Below, piece after piece: positions 54,144 through 61,963 of a DNA stretch of 64,000 nucleotides. The position numbers and the translations under genes are program-made. Numbering within the stretch: the first letter of the stretch is position 1; each line of letters starts with the position of its first letter. The notes below the pieces were generated by a model. It was not told the DNA's origin. It worked only from the letters and a program-made list of their open reading frames with translations, and did not search any database. Source of the DNA: Endozoicomonas sp. SCSIO W0465 (lineage in GTDB: Bacteria; Pseudomonadota; Gammaproteobacteria; Pseudomonadales; Endozoicomonadaceae); assembly GCF_023716865.1 (NCBI RefSeq), contig NZ_CP092417.1, positions 5,992,001 through 6,056,000 of the forward strand, read 5' to 3'.

Positions 54144-55163
54144 ATGACTGTTGATATCGAGAGGAGTTTGCGGAACCGCCATTTTCTCAAGCTACTGGAC
54201 TTTTCTCCGCTGGAGATCAGTCACTTACTGGAACGCGCAGCACAGCTGAAAGCAGCAAAGCGGTCCGGTACTGAGGAGCAGTTTTTGACCGGGCGAAATA
54301 TTGCCCTGATTTTTGCAAAGGCTTCGACCCGAACCCGATGTGCCTTTGAGGTGGCCTGTTTTGATCAGGGGGCCAATGTGACCTATATCGGTGGTGGCTC
54401 GCAGATGGGGAGCAAAGAGACTGTTAAAGATACCGCCCGTGTGCTGGGACGTATGTACGATGGCATCGAGTTTCGTGGCCACCTGCAGCAGCATGTCGAA
54501 GATCTGGCTGCCTATTCCGGTGTGCCGGTATGGAATGGCCTCACCAATGACTGGCATCCAACCCAGGTACTGGCGGATTTTCTGACCATGCAGGAACACG
54601 GTAATGGTCGCTCTTTGAGTGAGATGAAGCTCTGCTACCTCGGAGATGGTCGCAACAACGTGGCCAATTCGCTGATGGTTGGCTGTGCGAAGATGGGAGT
54701 GGATTTCAGGATCGCTGCACCGGCAGAATTTTTCCCCGATCCTGTTCTCATCGAGCAATGTCGGAACATTGCCCGGGAAACCGGTGCAAAGATCGCGATT
54801 AGTGAGTCAGTGGATGATGCGGTAGCGGGCTGTGATTTCCTTTACACCGACGTATGGGTTTCCATGGGAGAGCCGATGGAAGCCTGGGATGAAAGGGTCA
54901 AACTGATGAAGCCCTACCAGGTTAATCCGGCAGTTATGCAAAAAACAGGCAATGGCAATGTCCGTTTCCTGCACTGCCTGCCGGCCTTTCACAATGAAGA
55001 CACAGCGATTGGCAAAGAAGTCGCCGACAAATTTGGTATGAACGGTCTGGAAGTCACCGAGGACGTATTCGAGTCCGAGGCATCCATTGTGTTTGATCAG
55101 GCGGAAAACCGTATGCATACCATTAAGGCAGTGATGGTGGAAACATTAGGTGGAAGCCGTTAG
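54144..55163 (+). CDS. ornithine carbamoyltransferase
   Basis: Catalyses carbamoyl phosphate plus ornithine to citrulline (anabolic ArgF), or the reverse phosphorolysis in the arginine deiminase pathway (ArcB). The 339 residues carry the carbamoyl-phosphate motif STRTR at 61-65, EFRGHLQQHVEDLAAYSGVP, the ornithine motif TNDWHPTQVLADF and the catalytic HCLPAFHNEDT. The length and the E. coli ArgF/ArcB-like insert fit either role. No arcA or arcC is nearby, so the direction is unresolved. Its native promoter was probably replaced by the IS66 insertion 35 bases upstream. It is adjacent to the arginine decarboxylase. Confidence 0.93.
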   Translation: MTVDIERSLRNRHFLKLLDFSPLEISHLLERAAQLKAAKRSGTEEQFLTGRNIALIFAKASTRTRCAFEVACFDQGANVTYIGGGSQMGSKETVKDTARVLGRMYDGIEFRGHLQQHVEDLAAYSGVPVWNGLTNDWHPTQVLADFLTMQEHGNGRSLSEMKLCYLGDGRNNVANSLMVGCAKMGVDFRIAAPAEFFPDPVLIEQCRNIARETGAKIAISESVDDAVAGCDFLYTDVWVSMGEPMEAWDERVKLMKPYQVNPAVMQKTGNGNVRFLHCLPAFHNEDTAIGKEVADKFGMNGLEVTEDVFESEASIVFDQAENRMHTIKAVMVETLGGSR

Positions 55164-55282
55164 TCAGTAGAGAGTGGGCAGTTCGTACAAACGACGGTTG
55201 CCCACCAGCATTGCAGGAAGCGATGAGTCTGACCTGCTGTTCAGGTAGAACTCTGCGAAAATCGTGGAATTGTCTACTCTTA

Positions 55283-55458
55283 GGGTCTGTTGATATAAGG
55301 TTCCAAACTCAACGGCTGTAAAACCGTATTTCACGAGTTGAACTGGTGAAGGTCTGGTGGAGGCTTGGTGAAGGTGCAGGCGTTCTGCATCTAACTGGCT
55401 CAACCAGGCTGGAAGGTGGCTTTACGAGCTGAGACAGGGATCTTATATCAACAGAAAA
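55283..55458. mobile_element. candidate MITE of about 175 bp
   Basis: TCTGTTGATATAAG at 55286-55299 has a perfect inverted copy at 55442-55455, with further imperfect pairing outwards. The interior has no coding capacity but several inverted pieces, including ACTGG/CCAGG pairs. It lies between the carbamoyltransferase gene and the ATPase operon. No larger element with these ends occurs in the window, and no clear target duplication was fixed. Confidence 0.6.
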
Positions 55459-55669
55459 ATGAGCCGAAAAGATTGTTCACAGGAGGCTTGGATAGAGCCA
55501 GCAGTACAAATCAGTGTTTGAGCTTTATCAGTTCAAACATACGACACTTGGCTTATGTTGTGTGCAATGAGGTGTGCCGCATTTACTCAGCACCACCTGT
55601 ATGACTGATGATCTCCTGTGCCCATGATCCATTCTCTTTTCATTTTCCCAGCAGTATAGAGGAGCAGTA

Positions 55670-57076
55670 ATGCCCCAGAGCCTATTGCGATACACCAATA
55701 TTCTCAGCATCGTTGGTGACCTCATTCGCGTCCACGTACCTAACCTGGCTGAGGGTAATGCCCAGGCTAACTATGGTGACCTGGCGTTGATTGAGCAGGA
55801 TGGACAGACATACTCCATGGCGCAGATCATCAAGATTGACCATGAAGAGGTTTCTCTCCAGGTTTTTGCCGGCACCAAGGGGCTATCCACCGGAGCCTCT
55901 GTCTGCTTCCTGGGTCAGCCTATGAAGACGACCTACTCCCCCAATATTCTTGGGCGTATCTTTAATGGTGCCGGTGAGCCAATTGATGGCGGCCCGGCAC
56001 TGGAGCAGGATCCCAAGGTGGAGATTGATGGACCTTCGGTAAACACGGTTCGTCGTGTACTGGCTTCCCGCATGGTACGTACCAATGTACCGATGATTGA
56101 CGTCTTCAACACCCTGGTTGAGTCCCAGAAGATTCCTATCTTCTCCGTTGCCGGTGAACCCTACAACCGCTTCCTGGCCCGTATTGCCATTCAGGCAGAG
56201 GCGGATGTGGTTGTCTTCGGTGGCATGGGCCTGATCTTCGATGATTACCACTTCTTCCGCACCACCTTCGAGGAAGCCGGTGTATCTGCCCGTACCGTTA
56301 TGTTCACCAACCTGGCGTCTGACCCGACGGTTGAACGTCTGCTGACGCCGGATATGGCGCTGGCTGTGGCTGAACACTTCGCCGTAGAAGAGTCCAAAAA
56401 GGTTCTGGTTCTGCTGACCGACATGACCTCGTATGCCGATGCCATGAAAGAGATCGGTGTTGCCATGGACAAGATCCCGGCAAACCGTGGTTATATGGGG
56501 GACCTGTACTCACAGCTGGCGCGTCGTTATGAAAAAGCCTGTGACTACAAGGGTGCAGGTTCTGTCACTATTCTGGCGGTGACCACCATGCCGGGTAATG
56601 ACGTGACTCACCCGGTTCCGGACAACACCGGTTATATCACCGAAGGTCAGTTCTACCTGCACGAAGGGCACCTGGACCCATTTGGTTCCCTGTCCCGTTT
56701 GAAGCAGATGGTTCAGGGTAAAGAAACCCGCGAAGACCATCCCGCTATCATGAACACCATGATTCGCTTCTACTCGGACTCGGTGAATGCGGCTCAGAAG
56801 CAGGCCATGGCTTTTGAATTGTCCAGCTATGACTTGAAAACCATCAAGTTCGGCAAGCTGTTCAAGAAACGCTTTATGTCTCTGGATGCGGCTATGTCGC
56901 TGGAAGAAGCACTGGATAAGTGCTGGGAGACCATGGCTGAATGTTTTGGTCCTGAAGAGACCCTGATGAAACAGAGTCTGCTGGAAAAATACTGGCCAAA
57001 TCCGGAGCAGCTTTCTGGTTCAGAGAGCGATGCACAGAGTGCTGAGGAAGCTTCTGAAGCTGCAGCTGAGGCGTAA
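55670..57076 (+). CDS. ntpB: V/A-type ATPase subunit B
   Basis: The non-catalytic nucleotide-binding subunit of the V1 head (A3B3). The 468 residues show GRIFNGAGEPIDGGP and, in place of a true P-loop, FSVAGEPYNRFLARI, which is normal for subunit B. VLLTDMTSYADAMKEIG, RGYMGDLYSQLA and TMPGNDVTHPVPDNTGYITEGQ are further hallmarks. The C-terminal tail is Glu/Ala/Ser-rich. GAGGAG precedes the start. B opens the operon here, whereas in chlamydial-type operons it follows A. Confidence 0.96.
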   Translation: MPQSLLRYTNILSIVGDLIRVHVPNLAEGNAQANYGDLALIEQDGQTYSMAQIIKIDHEEVSLQVFAGTKGLSTGASVCFLGQPMKTTYSPNILGRIFNGAGEPIDGGPALEQDPKVEIDGPSVNTVRRVLASRMVRTNVPMIDVFNTLVESQKIPIFSVAGEPYNRFLARIAIQAEADVVVFGGMGLIFDDYHFFRTTFEEAGVSARTVMFTNLASDPTVERLLTPDMALAVAEHFAVEESKKVLVLLTDMTSYADAMKEIGVAMDKIPANRGYMGDLYSQLARRYEKACDYKGAGSVTILAVTTMPGNDVTHPVPDNTGYITEGQFYLHEGHLDPFGSLSRLKQMVQGKETREDHPAIMNTMIRFYSDSVNAAQKQAMAFELSSYDLKTIKFGKLFKKRFMSLDAAMSLEEALDKCWETMAECFGPEETLMKQSLLEKYWPNPEQLSGSESDAQSAEEASEAAAEA

Positions 57077-57081
57077 TTATC

Positions 57082-57708
57082 ATGGCCAAGGTAGCTCTCA
57101 ACAAAAGTTCATTAAACAAAGAGAAGCGCAGTTTAAAAACGTACAACCGTTATCTGCCGGCACTTGAGCTCAAGCGTCAGCAGCTGATGATGGAACGTAA
57201 GAAGGCCGAAGAGGCACTGGCAGAAACCCGGGAACATCTGGCGGAAGTGGAGCAGCTGGTCAGACAGCAGCTCCCGATGCTGGCAAGACAGGATGTTCCG
57301 GTGGACAACCTGGTGAAGGTGACGGATGTGCGTCTGACCCAGGAGAATATTGTCGGAACCTCAGTTCCTCTGGTAGAGCACATTGAAATTGCGCTGACAC
57401 CATACAGTGATCTGGCCAAACCCCACTGGGTTGATTACCTGGTTGAGCTTCTGCAGCAGATGATTCGCCTGAGAATAGAGCTTCAGGTTCGTCAGTTGCG
57501 CCACAAGGAGCTGGACAAGGCAACACGTACTACGTCCCAGCGGGTAAACCTGTTCTCCAAGGTTCTGATACCCCAGACCAAAAAGAACATCCAGAAAATC
57601 CAGATCTATATGTCTGACCAGGACAGAGCCAGCGTCATGAACGCCAAGCTCTCCAAGGGCAAGGTTCTGGCCCAGGAAGCCAAAGGAGGTCATTCGCAGG
57701 CGAGCTGA
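57082..57708 (+). CDS. ntpD: V/A-type ATPase subunit D
   Basis: The central-rotor stalk subunit, 208 residues. It starts MAKVALNKSSLNKEKRSLKT, with the long N-terminal helix through YLPALELKRQQLMMERKKAEE, and ends with the second helix containing ATRTTSQRVNLFSKVLIP, the conserved VNALE-like rotor signature in bacterial form. The two helices would form the antiparallel coiled coil inserted in the A3B3 ring. It starts 5 bases after subunit B. Confidence 0.94.
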   Translation: MAKVALNKSSLNKEKRSLKTYNRYLPALELKRQQLMMERKKAEEALAETREHLAEVEQLVRQQLPMLARQDVPVDNLVKVTDVRLTQENIVGTSVPLVEHIEIALTPYSDLAKPHWVDYLVELLQQMIRLRIELQVRQLRHKELDKATRTTSQRVNLFSKVLIPQTKKNIQKIQIYMSDQDRASVMNAKLSKGKVLAQEAKGGHSQAS

Positions 57709-57769
57709 GTCGGCTGGTGTCCGGTTCTCGGTAAGAACCTGACACGCATACCCTGCGAAAGCATTGATT

Positions 57770-59620
57770 ATGGCTATTAAACGACTTAAAAAGATCACCC
57801 TTTACGGGCCAAGCCAGGAGAAGAGCGGCATCCTTAAAGAGCTGCAATCCCTCGGCTGTCTGCATCTGATTCCATTAACCGAGAAACCGGCTGATGTTCA
57901 GGTACAGCCTGCAGAAGCCAGCGAAGCGAAAGCGTGGCTGGAGCGCAGCCCAAAACAGAGAAGGCAGGTTCGCAACTTCAGCGAGCGCAAGGACGCTGCC
58001 CGGGTAGACGACATTGTTCATAAGATTCTGGACAATAAGTCGAAGTTCCGTGAGCAGTCCGATATTCGCGACAAACTGCAGGAACGTATTCGGGAAGTGC
58101 GCCCCTGGGGAGAGTTTACCTTTCCTGCCCTGTCTGACCTGAATGGCCAGCGGCTCTGGTTTTATGTTCTGCCCAACGGTGAGCTGACGGCACTGAGGGA
58201 GTCACTAAAAGCGTGTGATCTGCCCTGGGAACTGATCCATCAGAGCCAGAAAGACAGTTACGTTATTGTTGTCTCTGATAAAGAACCGGAAGATGTTCTG
58301 CTGCCCGTTCATCGTTCTCATGTGGGTAAGATTCCGCTTTCCCGTCTGGAAGAGATGCTGGATGAAGCAGAGGATGCCATCGAGGAACTGCTGGCAGAAC
58401 GTGAAGCACTGACGCGCTGGAACTATCTCCTGGATCAGGTACTGGCAGCCCGCCTGGACAGTGCCGATCTGCAGCAGGCCACCGGTGGCACCATGGATGA
58501 AGACAGTTTCTTCCTGGTCCAGGGCTGGGTACCGGTTGCTGAGCAGGCCAATGTTGAAGCCTTCACGGCTGCTCATGGTGTTGCCGCAATATTTGAAGAC
58601 CCGACGGCAGACGACAATCCTCCGACGTTGCTGGACAAACCGGCCGGAACCGGCGGTGGTGCGGATGCCCTTGGCTTCTTCCAGACACCAAACTACCGTA
58701 CCTGGGATCCGGGTAATGTGGTGTTTTACTCATTCTCGCTGTTCTTTGCGATGATCATGAGTGACGCCATGTACTGTCTGATTTTTGCCCTGATTATTTT
58801 CCTCATGCGAGGAAAACTAAAGGGGAGTGAAACCGGACGTCGGTTGATGAACCTGGGGTACTTTATGTCTGCTGCGGGTGTCGTCTGGGGTGTCTTTATT
58901 GGCAGTTACTTTGGCGCTGCGCCTGCTGGTGACAGTTTCCTGGGTACGTTGGCCTTCATTGACCTCAATGACTACAACGCCATGATGAAACTGTCGGTGG
59001 TGATTGGTGTTGCTCACCTGGTGGTTGCCAACGTCATGACGGCGGTGGTCAATCGTGACTCAAGCTATGCCCTTGCCCCATTGGGTTGGGCCGGCCTGAT
59101 GGGTGGTGGTCTCTCGCTGTGGCTGGGCATGACCGGCACGCTGCCAAAAGCCTTTGAAATCACCATTGGCCCGGGACTGATGATTGTCGGTGCCCTGCTG
59201 GTATTCCTGTTCTCCAGCAGCCGTGAAGTGAAATCTTTCAAGGACCTTATTCTGAGAATGCTGGATGGTCTGAAAGCCGTCTACAACATTACCGCTGCTT
59301 TTGGTGATGTGCTCAGTTACATGCGCCTGTTTGCCCTCGGCCTGTCCGGAGCATCCCTGGCCATGACGTTTAACTCTTTGGCCATGGACGTTCTTAATTC
59401 CAGCCCCGTTACCGGTGTGCTGTTTGCGGGAATCATTCTGCTGCTGGGTCACCTCCTTAACTTTGCACTGTGCATTATGAGTGGTGTGGTTCACGGCATG
59501 CGTCTTAACGTCATTGAATTTGTCAACTGGGGACTGTCTGACGAAGGCTACCCTTTCAAAGTCTTTAACCAAAGAACGACTTTTAATCAACGAACCACTT
59601 TTAGTAAAGAAGAGGATTAA
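57770..59620 (+). CDS. ntpI: V/A-type ATPase subunit I (a-subunit)
   Basis: The membrane stator that forms the ion half-channels, 616 residues from the ATG at 57770. The N-terminal soluble arm to about residue 310 contains coiled coils (MLDEAEDAIEELLAERE). The C-terminal half has about seven membrane segments, with MSDAMYCLIFALIIFLMRG and the conserved SYMRLFALGLSGASLAMTFN, in which the arginine is essential for ion transfer. The last helix region ends with VIEFVNWGLSDEGYPF. The final residues contain an internal repeat, FNQRTTFNQRTTF, absent from typical homologues and probably from slippage. Confidence 0.94.
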   Translation: MAIKRLKKITLYGPSQEKSGILKELQSLGCLHLIPLTEKPADVQVQPAEASEAKAWLERSPKQRRQVRNFSERKDAARVDDIVHKILDNKSKFREQSDIRDKLQERIREVRPWGEFTFPALSDLNGQRLWFYVLPNGELTALRESLKACDLPWELIHQSQKDSYVIVVSDKEPEDVLLPVHRSHVGKIPLSRLEEMLDEAEDAIEELLAEREALTRWNYLLDQVLAARLDSADLQQATGGTMDEDSFFLVQGWVPVAEQANVEAFTAAHGVAAIFEDPTADDNPPTLLDKPAGTGGGADALGFFQTPNYRTWDPGNVVFYSFSLFFAMIMSDAMYCLIFALIIFLMRGKLKGSETGRRLMNLGYFMSAAGVVWGVFIGSYFGAAPAGDSFLGTLAFIDLNDYNAMMKLSVVIGVAHLVVANVMTAVVNRDSSYALAPLGWAGLMGGGLSLWLGMTGTLPKAFEITIGPGLMIVGALLVFLFSSSREVKSFKDLILRMLDGLKAVYNITAAFGDVLSYMRLFALGLSGASLAMTFNSLAMDVLNSSPVTGVLFAGIILLLGHLLNFALCIMSGVVHGMRLNVIEFVNWGLSDEGYPFKVFNQRTTFNQRTTFSKEED

Positions 59621-59622
59621 CA

Positions 59623-60072
59623 ATGGATGCACTGATTATCGCACTGGGTTGGGTAGGTGTTTTCGCGCCGGTTGCTCTGGGTGCAGTGGGTTCTGCAATC
59701 GGCTGTTCTGTCGCAGGACAGGCTGCCTGTGGTGCGATGCTGGATGTTGAGAGCGGCTACGGTAAGTTCGTCGGTCTCTCTGCCATGCCATCTTCCCAGG
59801 TTATCTACGGCATTGTCATCATGTTTACCCTGAGTGGTATCGGTGTCACTCTGGCCAGCGCTCCGGGTCTGTTTGGTATTGGTCTGCTGACCGGTGTTGC
59901 CCTGATGTACTCTGCGGTATACCAGGGACAGGCGGTTGCGGCGGCCATCAATGCTTCCAAAAACAAGCCGGAAGTATTTGGTCTGTCTATCGCACCTGCG
60001 GCGATCGTAGAAGGCTTTGCGGTATTTGCTTTCGTATTCGCACTGGTCATGGGTCAGGGCATTGCTGCCTGA
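59623..60072 (+). CDS. ntpK: V/A-type ATPase subunit K (proteolipid)
   Basis: The rotor-ring subunit, 149 residues with four membrane helices arising from a duplicated hairpin. Only the second hairpin carries the ion-binding carboxylate, Glu130 in PAAIVEGFAVFAF. The first has Gln59 (MPSSQVIYG). Gln101/Gln103 in VYQGQ, Ser58 and Gln59 recall the Na+-coordinating set of Enterococcus NtpK, so sodium coupling is possible, but this is inference. It starts 2 bases after subunit I. After its stop comes a 191-base spacer full of repeats. Confidence 0.95.
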   Translation: MDALIIALGWVGVFAPVALGAVGSAIGCSVAGQAACGAMLDVESGYGKFVGLSAMPSSQVIYGIVIMFTLSGIGVTLASAPGLFGIGLLTGVALMYSAVYQGQAVAAAINASKNKPEVFGLSIAPAAIVEGFAVFAFVFALVMGQGIAA

Positions 60073-60092
60073 TGATGTGGTGAATGATTGGA

Positions 60093-60157
60093 ACCACAAA
60101 GTCACTAAGACACTAAGTTTGCATAATCATTTCTCTGTGCCTTTGTGTCTTTGTGGT
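60093..60157. repeat. inverted repeat between subunits K and E
   Basis: ACCACAAAG (60093-60101) pairs with CTTTGTGGT (60149-60157), with imperfect pairing continuing inwards (ACTAAGACAC-type with GTGTCTTTG). The ACAAAGACAC-type sequence is a common interspersed repeat in bacteria. Confidence 0.7.
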
Positions 60158-60176
60158 GACAAAAACTCACTGACCC

Positions 60177-60254
60177 ATGAGCCAGGACAGCCATGAGCCA
60201 AGACAGCCGTGAGCCAAGACAGCCATGAGCCAAGACAGCCATGAGCCAAGACAG
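60177..60254. repeat. 16-bp tandem repeats, 4.9 copies
   Basis: ATGAGCCAAGACAGCC is repeated nearly five times with two substitutions, ending 9 bases before the subunit E start. The period is not a multiple of three, so it is not coding. It is not a CRISPR array: there are no spacers. Confidence 0.95.
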
Positions 60255-60263
60255 GATTAGATA

Positions 60264-60956
60264 ATGAGTACTGCAACGCCTGAAAAACAAACCGGGAAAA
60301 CCGTTTCCGTCGGTGTTCAGGAATTAATCGAAAAGCTGCGTAACCAGGGTGTCGACAGTGGTCGCCAGGAAGCGGGCAAGATTATTTCTGATGCTGAAGC
60401 CAAAGCCGCTGAGCTGATCGAGGATGCCGAAAAGCGTGCCAGTGCCATTGTTGGCAAGGCCCGTGAAGAAGCCGATTTTATTACCAAGGCAGGTAAAGAA
60501 GCACTGCAGCTGGCTGAGCGAAATGCCATCCTTGAGCTGAAAGACTACCTGTTGGAAAAATTCTCTGAGCAGATTCGCGCGGTGGTCAGCCATTCCATGG
60601 AAGGCGACAAACTGCTGGAAGCCATGATTCTTGAAGTCGCTGGCCAGAATAACCTGCGTGGCGAAAACAACATCGAAGTTATCCTGCCCAGAAAAGTGAT
60701 TGGCGTGGATGAGCTGCGTGACAATCCTGAGCTACTCAAGGCGGGTGGTCTGCTGGAGTTCGCCATGAAGCGCGCCAGTGAGATGCTTCAGGATGGCGTG
60801 ACATTTGCCGTTGGCGGTGCCAGCCAGAGTGGCATTGCGTTCCGTCTGAAAGATAAGGATATCCAGGTAGAGCTGACCGATGAAGCCGTTGCTGCGGTTC
60901 TGCTGAAGCACCTGCAGCCACGTTTCCGTGCCCTGCTGGAAGGCATTATTAAATAA
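60264..60956 (+). CDS. ntpE: V/A-type ATPase subunit E
   Basis: The peripheral stalk subunit, 230 residues. The N-terminal half is a long, Ala/Glu/Lys-rich helix (GRQEAGKIISDAEAKAAELI and on through REEADFITKAGKEALQLAE) that would form the stator coiled coil. The C-terminal half, with LPRKVIGVDELRDNPEL and GIAFRLKDKDIQVELTDEAV, matches the globular E domain that contacts A and B. No subunit G/H partner gene is seen in the window. It follows the repeat spacer, and a further 242-base spacer separates it from the next gene. Confidence 0.9.
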   Translation: MSTATPEKQTGKTVSVGVQELIEKLRNQGVDSGRQEAGKIISDAEAKAAELIEDAEKRASAIVGKAREEADFITKAGKEALQLAERNAILELKDYLLEKFSEQIRAVVSHSMEGDKLLEAMILEVAGQNNLRGENNIEVILPRKVIGVDELRDNPELLKAGGLLEFAMKRASEMLQDGVTFAVGGASQSGIAFRLKDKDIQVELTDEAVAAVLLKHLQPRFRALLEGIIK

Positions 60957-61059
60957 TTGCTGGTGTCAGTTCGTGATGGCGGATTAATTTCTGCCACACG
61001 CTCATGTTAAGGAGCAGTATCTGAATAACTTCCGTGTTTGTGAGCCTCCGAACCCCGAC

Positions 61060-61079
61060 CGTCCTGAGCCTGTTGAAGG
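61060..61079. repeat. half-copy of the CTGAGC-TTGAAG interspersed repeat
   Basis: CCTGAGCCTGTTGAAGG resembles an arm of the inverted repeat at 34465-34527. It lies in the spacer between subunit E and the DUF2764 gene. A GC-rich inverted segment (GCCGGGCACCCTGCG with CGCACCGGGTG) follows at about 61112-61141. Confidence 0.6.
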
Positions 61080-61198
61080 GCGTAAACTCCGGGCCCATGA
61101 GATAGATCGTGCCGGGCACCCTGCGACTTCGCACCGGGTGAGCGGACAGGGGCTCCTTCACCGGACAATGTTCACGGGCTGTTCCCGAGGAGAATGCA

Positions 61199-61888
61199 AT
61201 GGCTGAAAATGCCTACTATACCCTGCTGACATCGCTGCCGCATATTGACTCACTGTTTAACAGCAAGATTACGCCTATCTCCAGAATTCAGCTGGATCGT
61301 CGTCTGGCCATGCTGTCCACGGCAGATCGTGAAACCCTGGTTAAGGTTGAACAGCTGGTTCACTGGAGCCACCTGGGTGAAGAGATCAAAGAAGCGTATT
61401 TGATCAACCTGGCAGAGCGCCTGTTGCAGGAGTTGGACAGCCCTGATCTGAAAGAGCTGGTGAACTGGCGTCTGGATATGCGAACCATTGCTGCTGCACT
61501 GAGACGCAAGGCCAATGGTATACAGGCCCCGACGTCTGCGAAATGGAGTTACGGTAGCCGCTACGCTTACATCCGCCGCAACTGGAATCATCCAACCCTC
61601 GGCCTGCAGAATGCATTTCCGTGGATTCCGGTGGCGGTTGAATGCCTGAGCAAAAAAGACTACCTCACGCTGGAAAAAACAGTGATGGAAGCGGTGTGGG
61701 ACAAGCTGAATGAGCTTGGTGCCAGGCATCGTTTTGATTTTGAAGCCGTGGTGATCTATTTGCTCCGCTGGAACCTGGTGGCGCGCTGGACGGCCTATAA
61801 TGGCGAAGAGGCAGTGGTTCGGTTTAATGAGCTGACCCAGCAGGCATTGGGCGAATTTGCCCACCAATTGCCGGGTTCCCCGGATTAA
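61199..61888 (+). CDS. DUF2764-family protein of V-ATPase operons
   Basis: A 229-residue protein starting MAENAYYTLLTSLPHIDSLF, after a strong GAGGAGA ribosome binding site. Proteins of this family sit between subunits E and A in chlamydial and Bacteroides-type V-ATPase operons, and their position and helical make-up suggest a stand-in for subunit C/d linking rotor and ring. Visible features are ELVNWRLDMRTIAAALRRKA, SKWSYGS-like SAKWSYGSRYAYIRRNWNHP and VVIYLLRWNLVARW. The function is inferred from context only. Confidence 0.8.
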   Translation: MAENAYYTLLTSLPHIDSLFNSKITPISRIQLDRRLAMLSTADRETLVKVEQLVHWSHLGEEIKEAYLINLAERLLQELDSPDLKELVNWRLDMRTIAAALRRKANGIQAPTSAKWSYGSRYAYIRRNWNHPTLGLQNAFPWIPVAVECLSKKDYLTLEKTVMEAVWDKLNELGARHRFDFEAVVIYLLRWNLVARWTAYNGEEAVVRFNELTQQALGEFAHQLPGSPD

Positions 61889-61963
61889 ACGTCAACAGTG
61901 TCGTTTATGAAAGAAGTGTCCACGACGATTTACAGCTGACGATTTACGACAACGGTTATACAC

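Noticed and set aside
55416..55604. 62-residue ORF at the right side of the MITE-like element
   Set aside because: It straddles the element's inverted repeat and has no coding signals.
55670..57076. Missing P-loop in subunit B as a sign of inactivation
   Set aside because: V/A-type B subunits normally lack the canonical P-loop. Subunit A carries it intact.
60177..60254. Array-like 16-bp repeats as a possible CRISPR
   Set aside because: The units are contiguous with no spacers and no cas genes are nearby. This is a plain tandem repeat.
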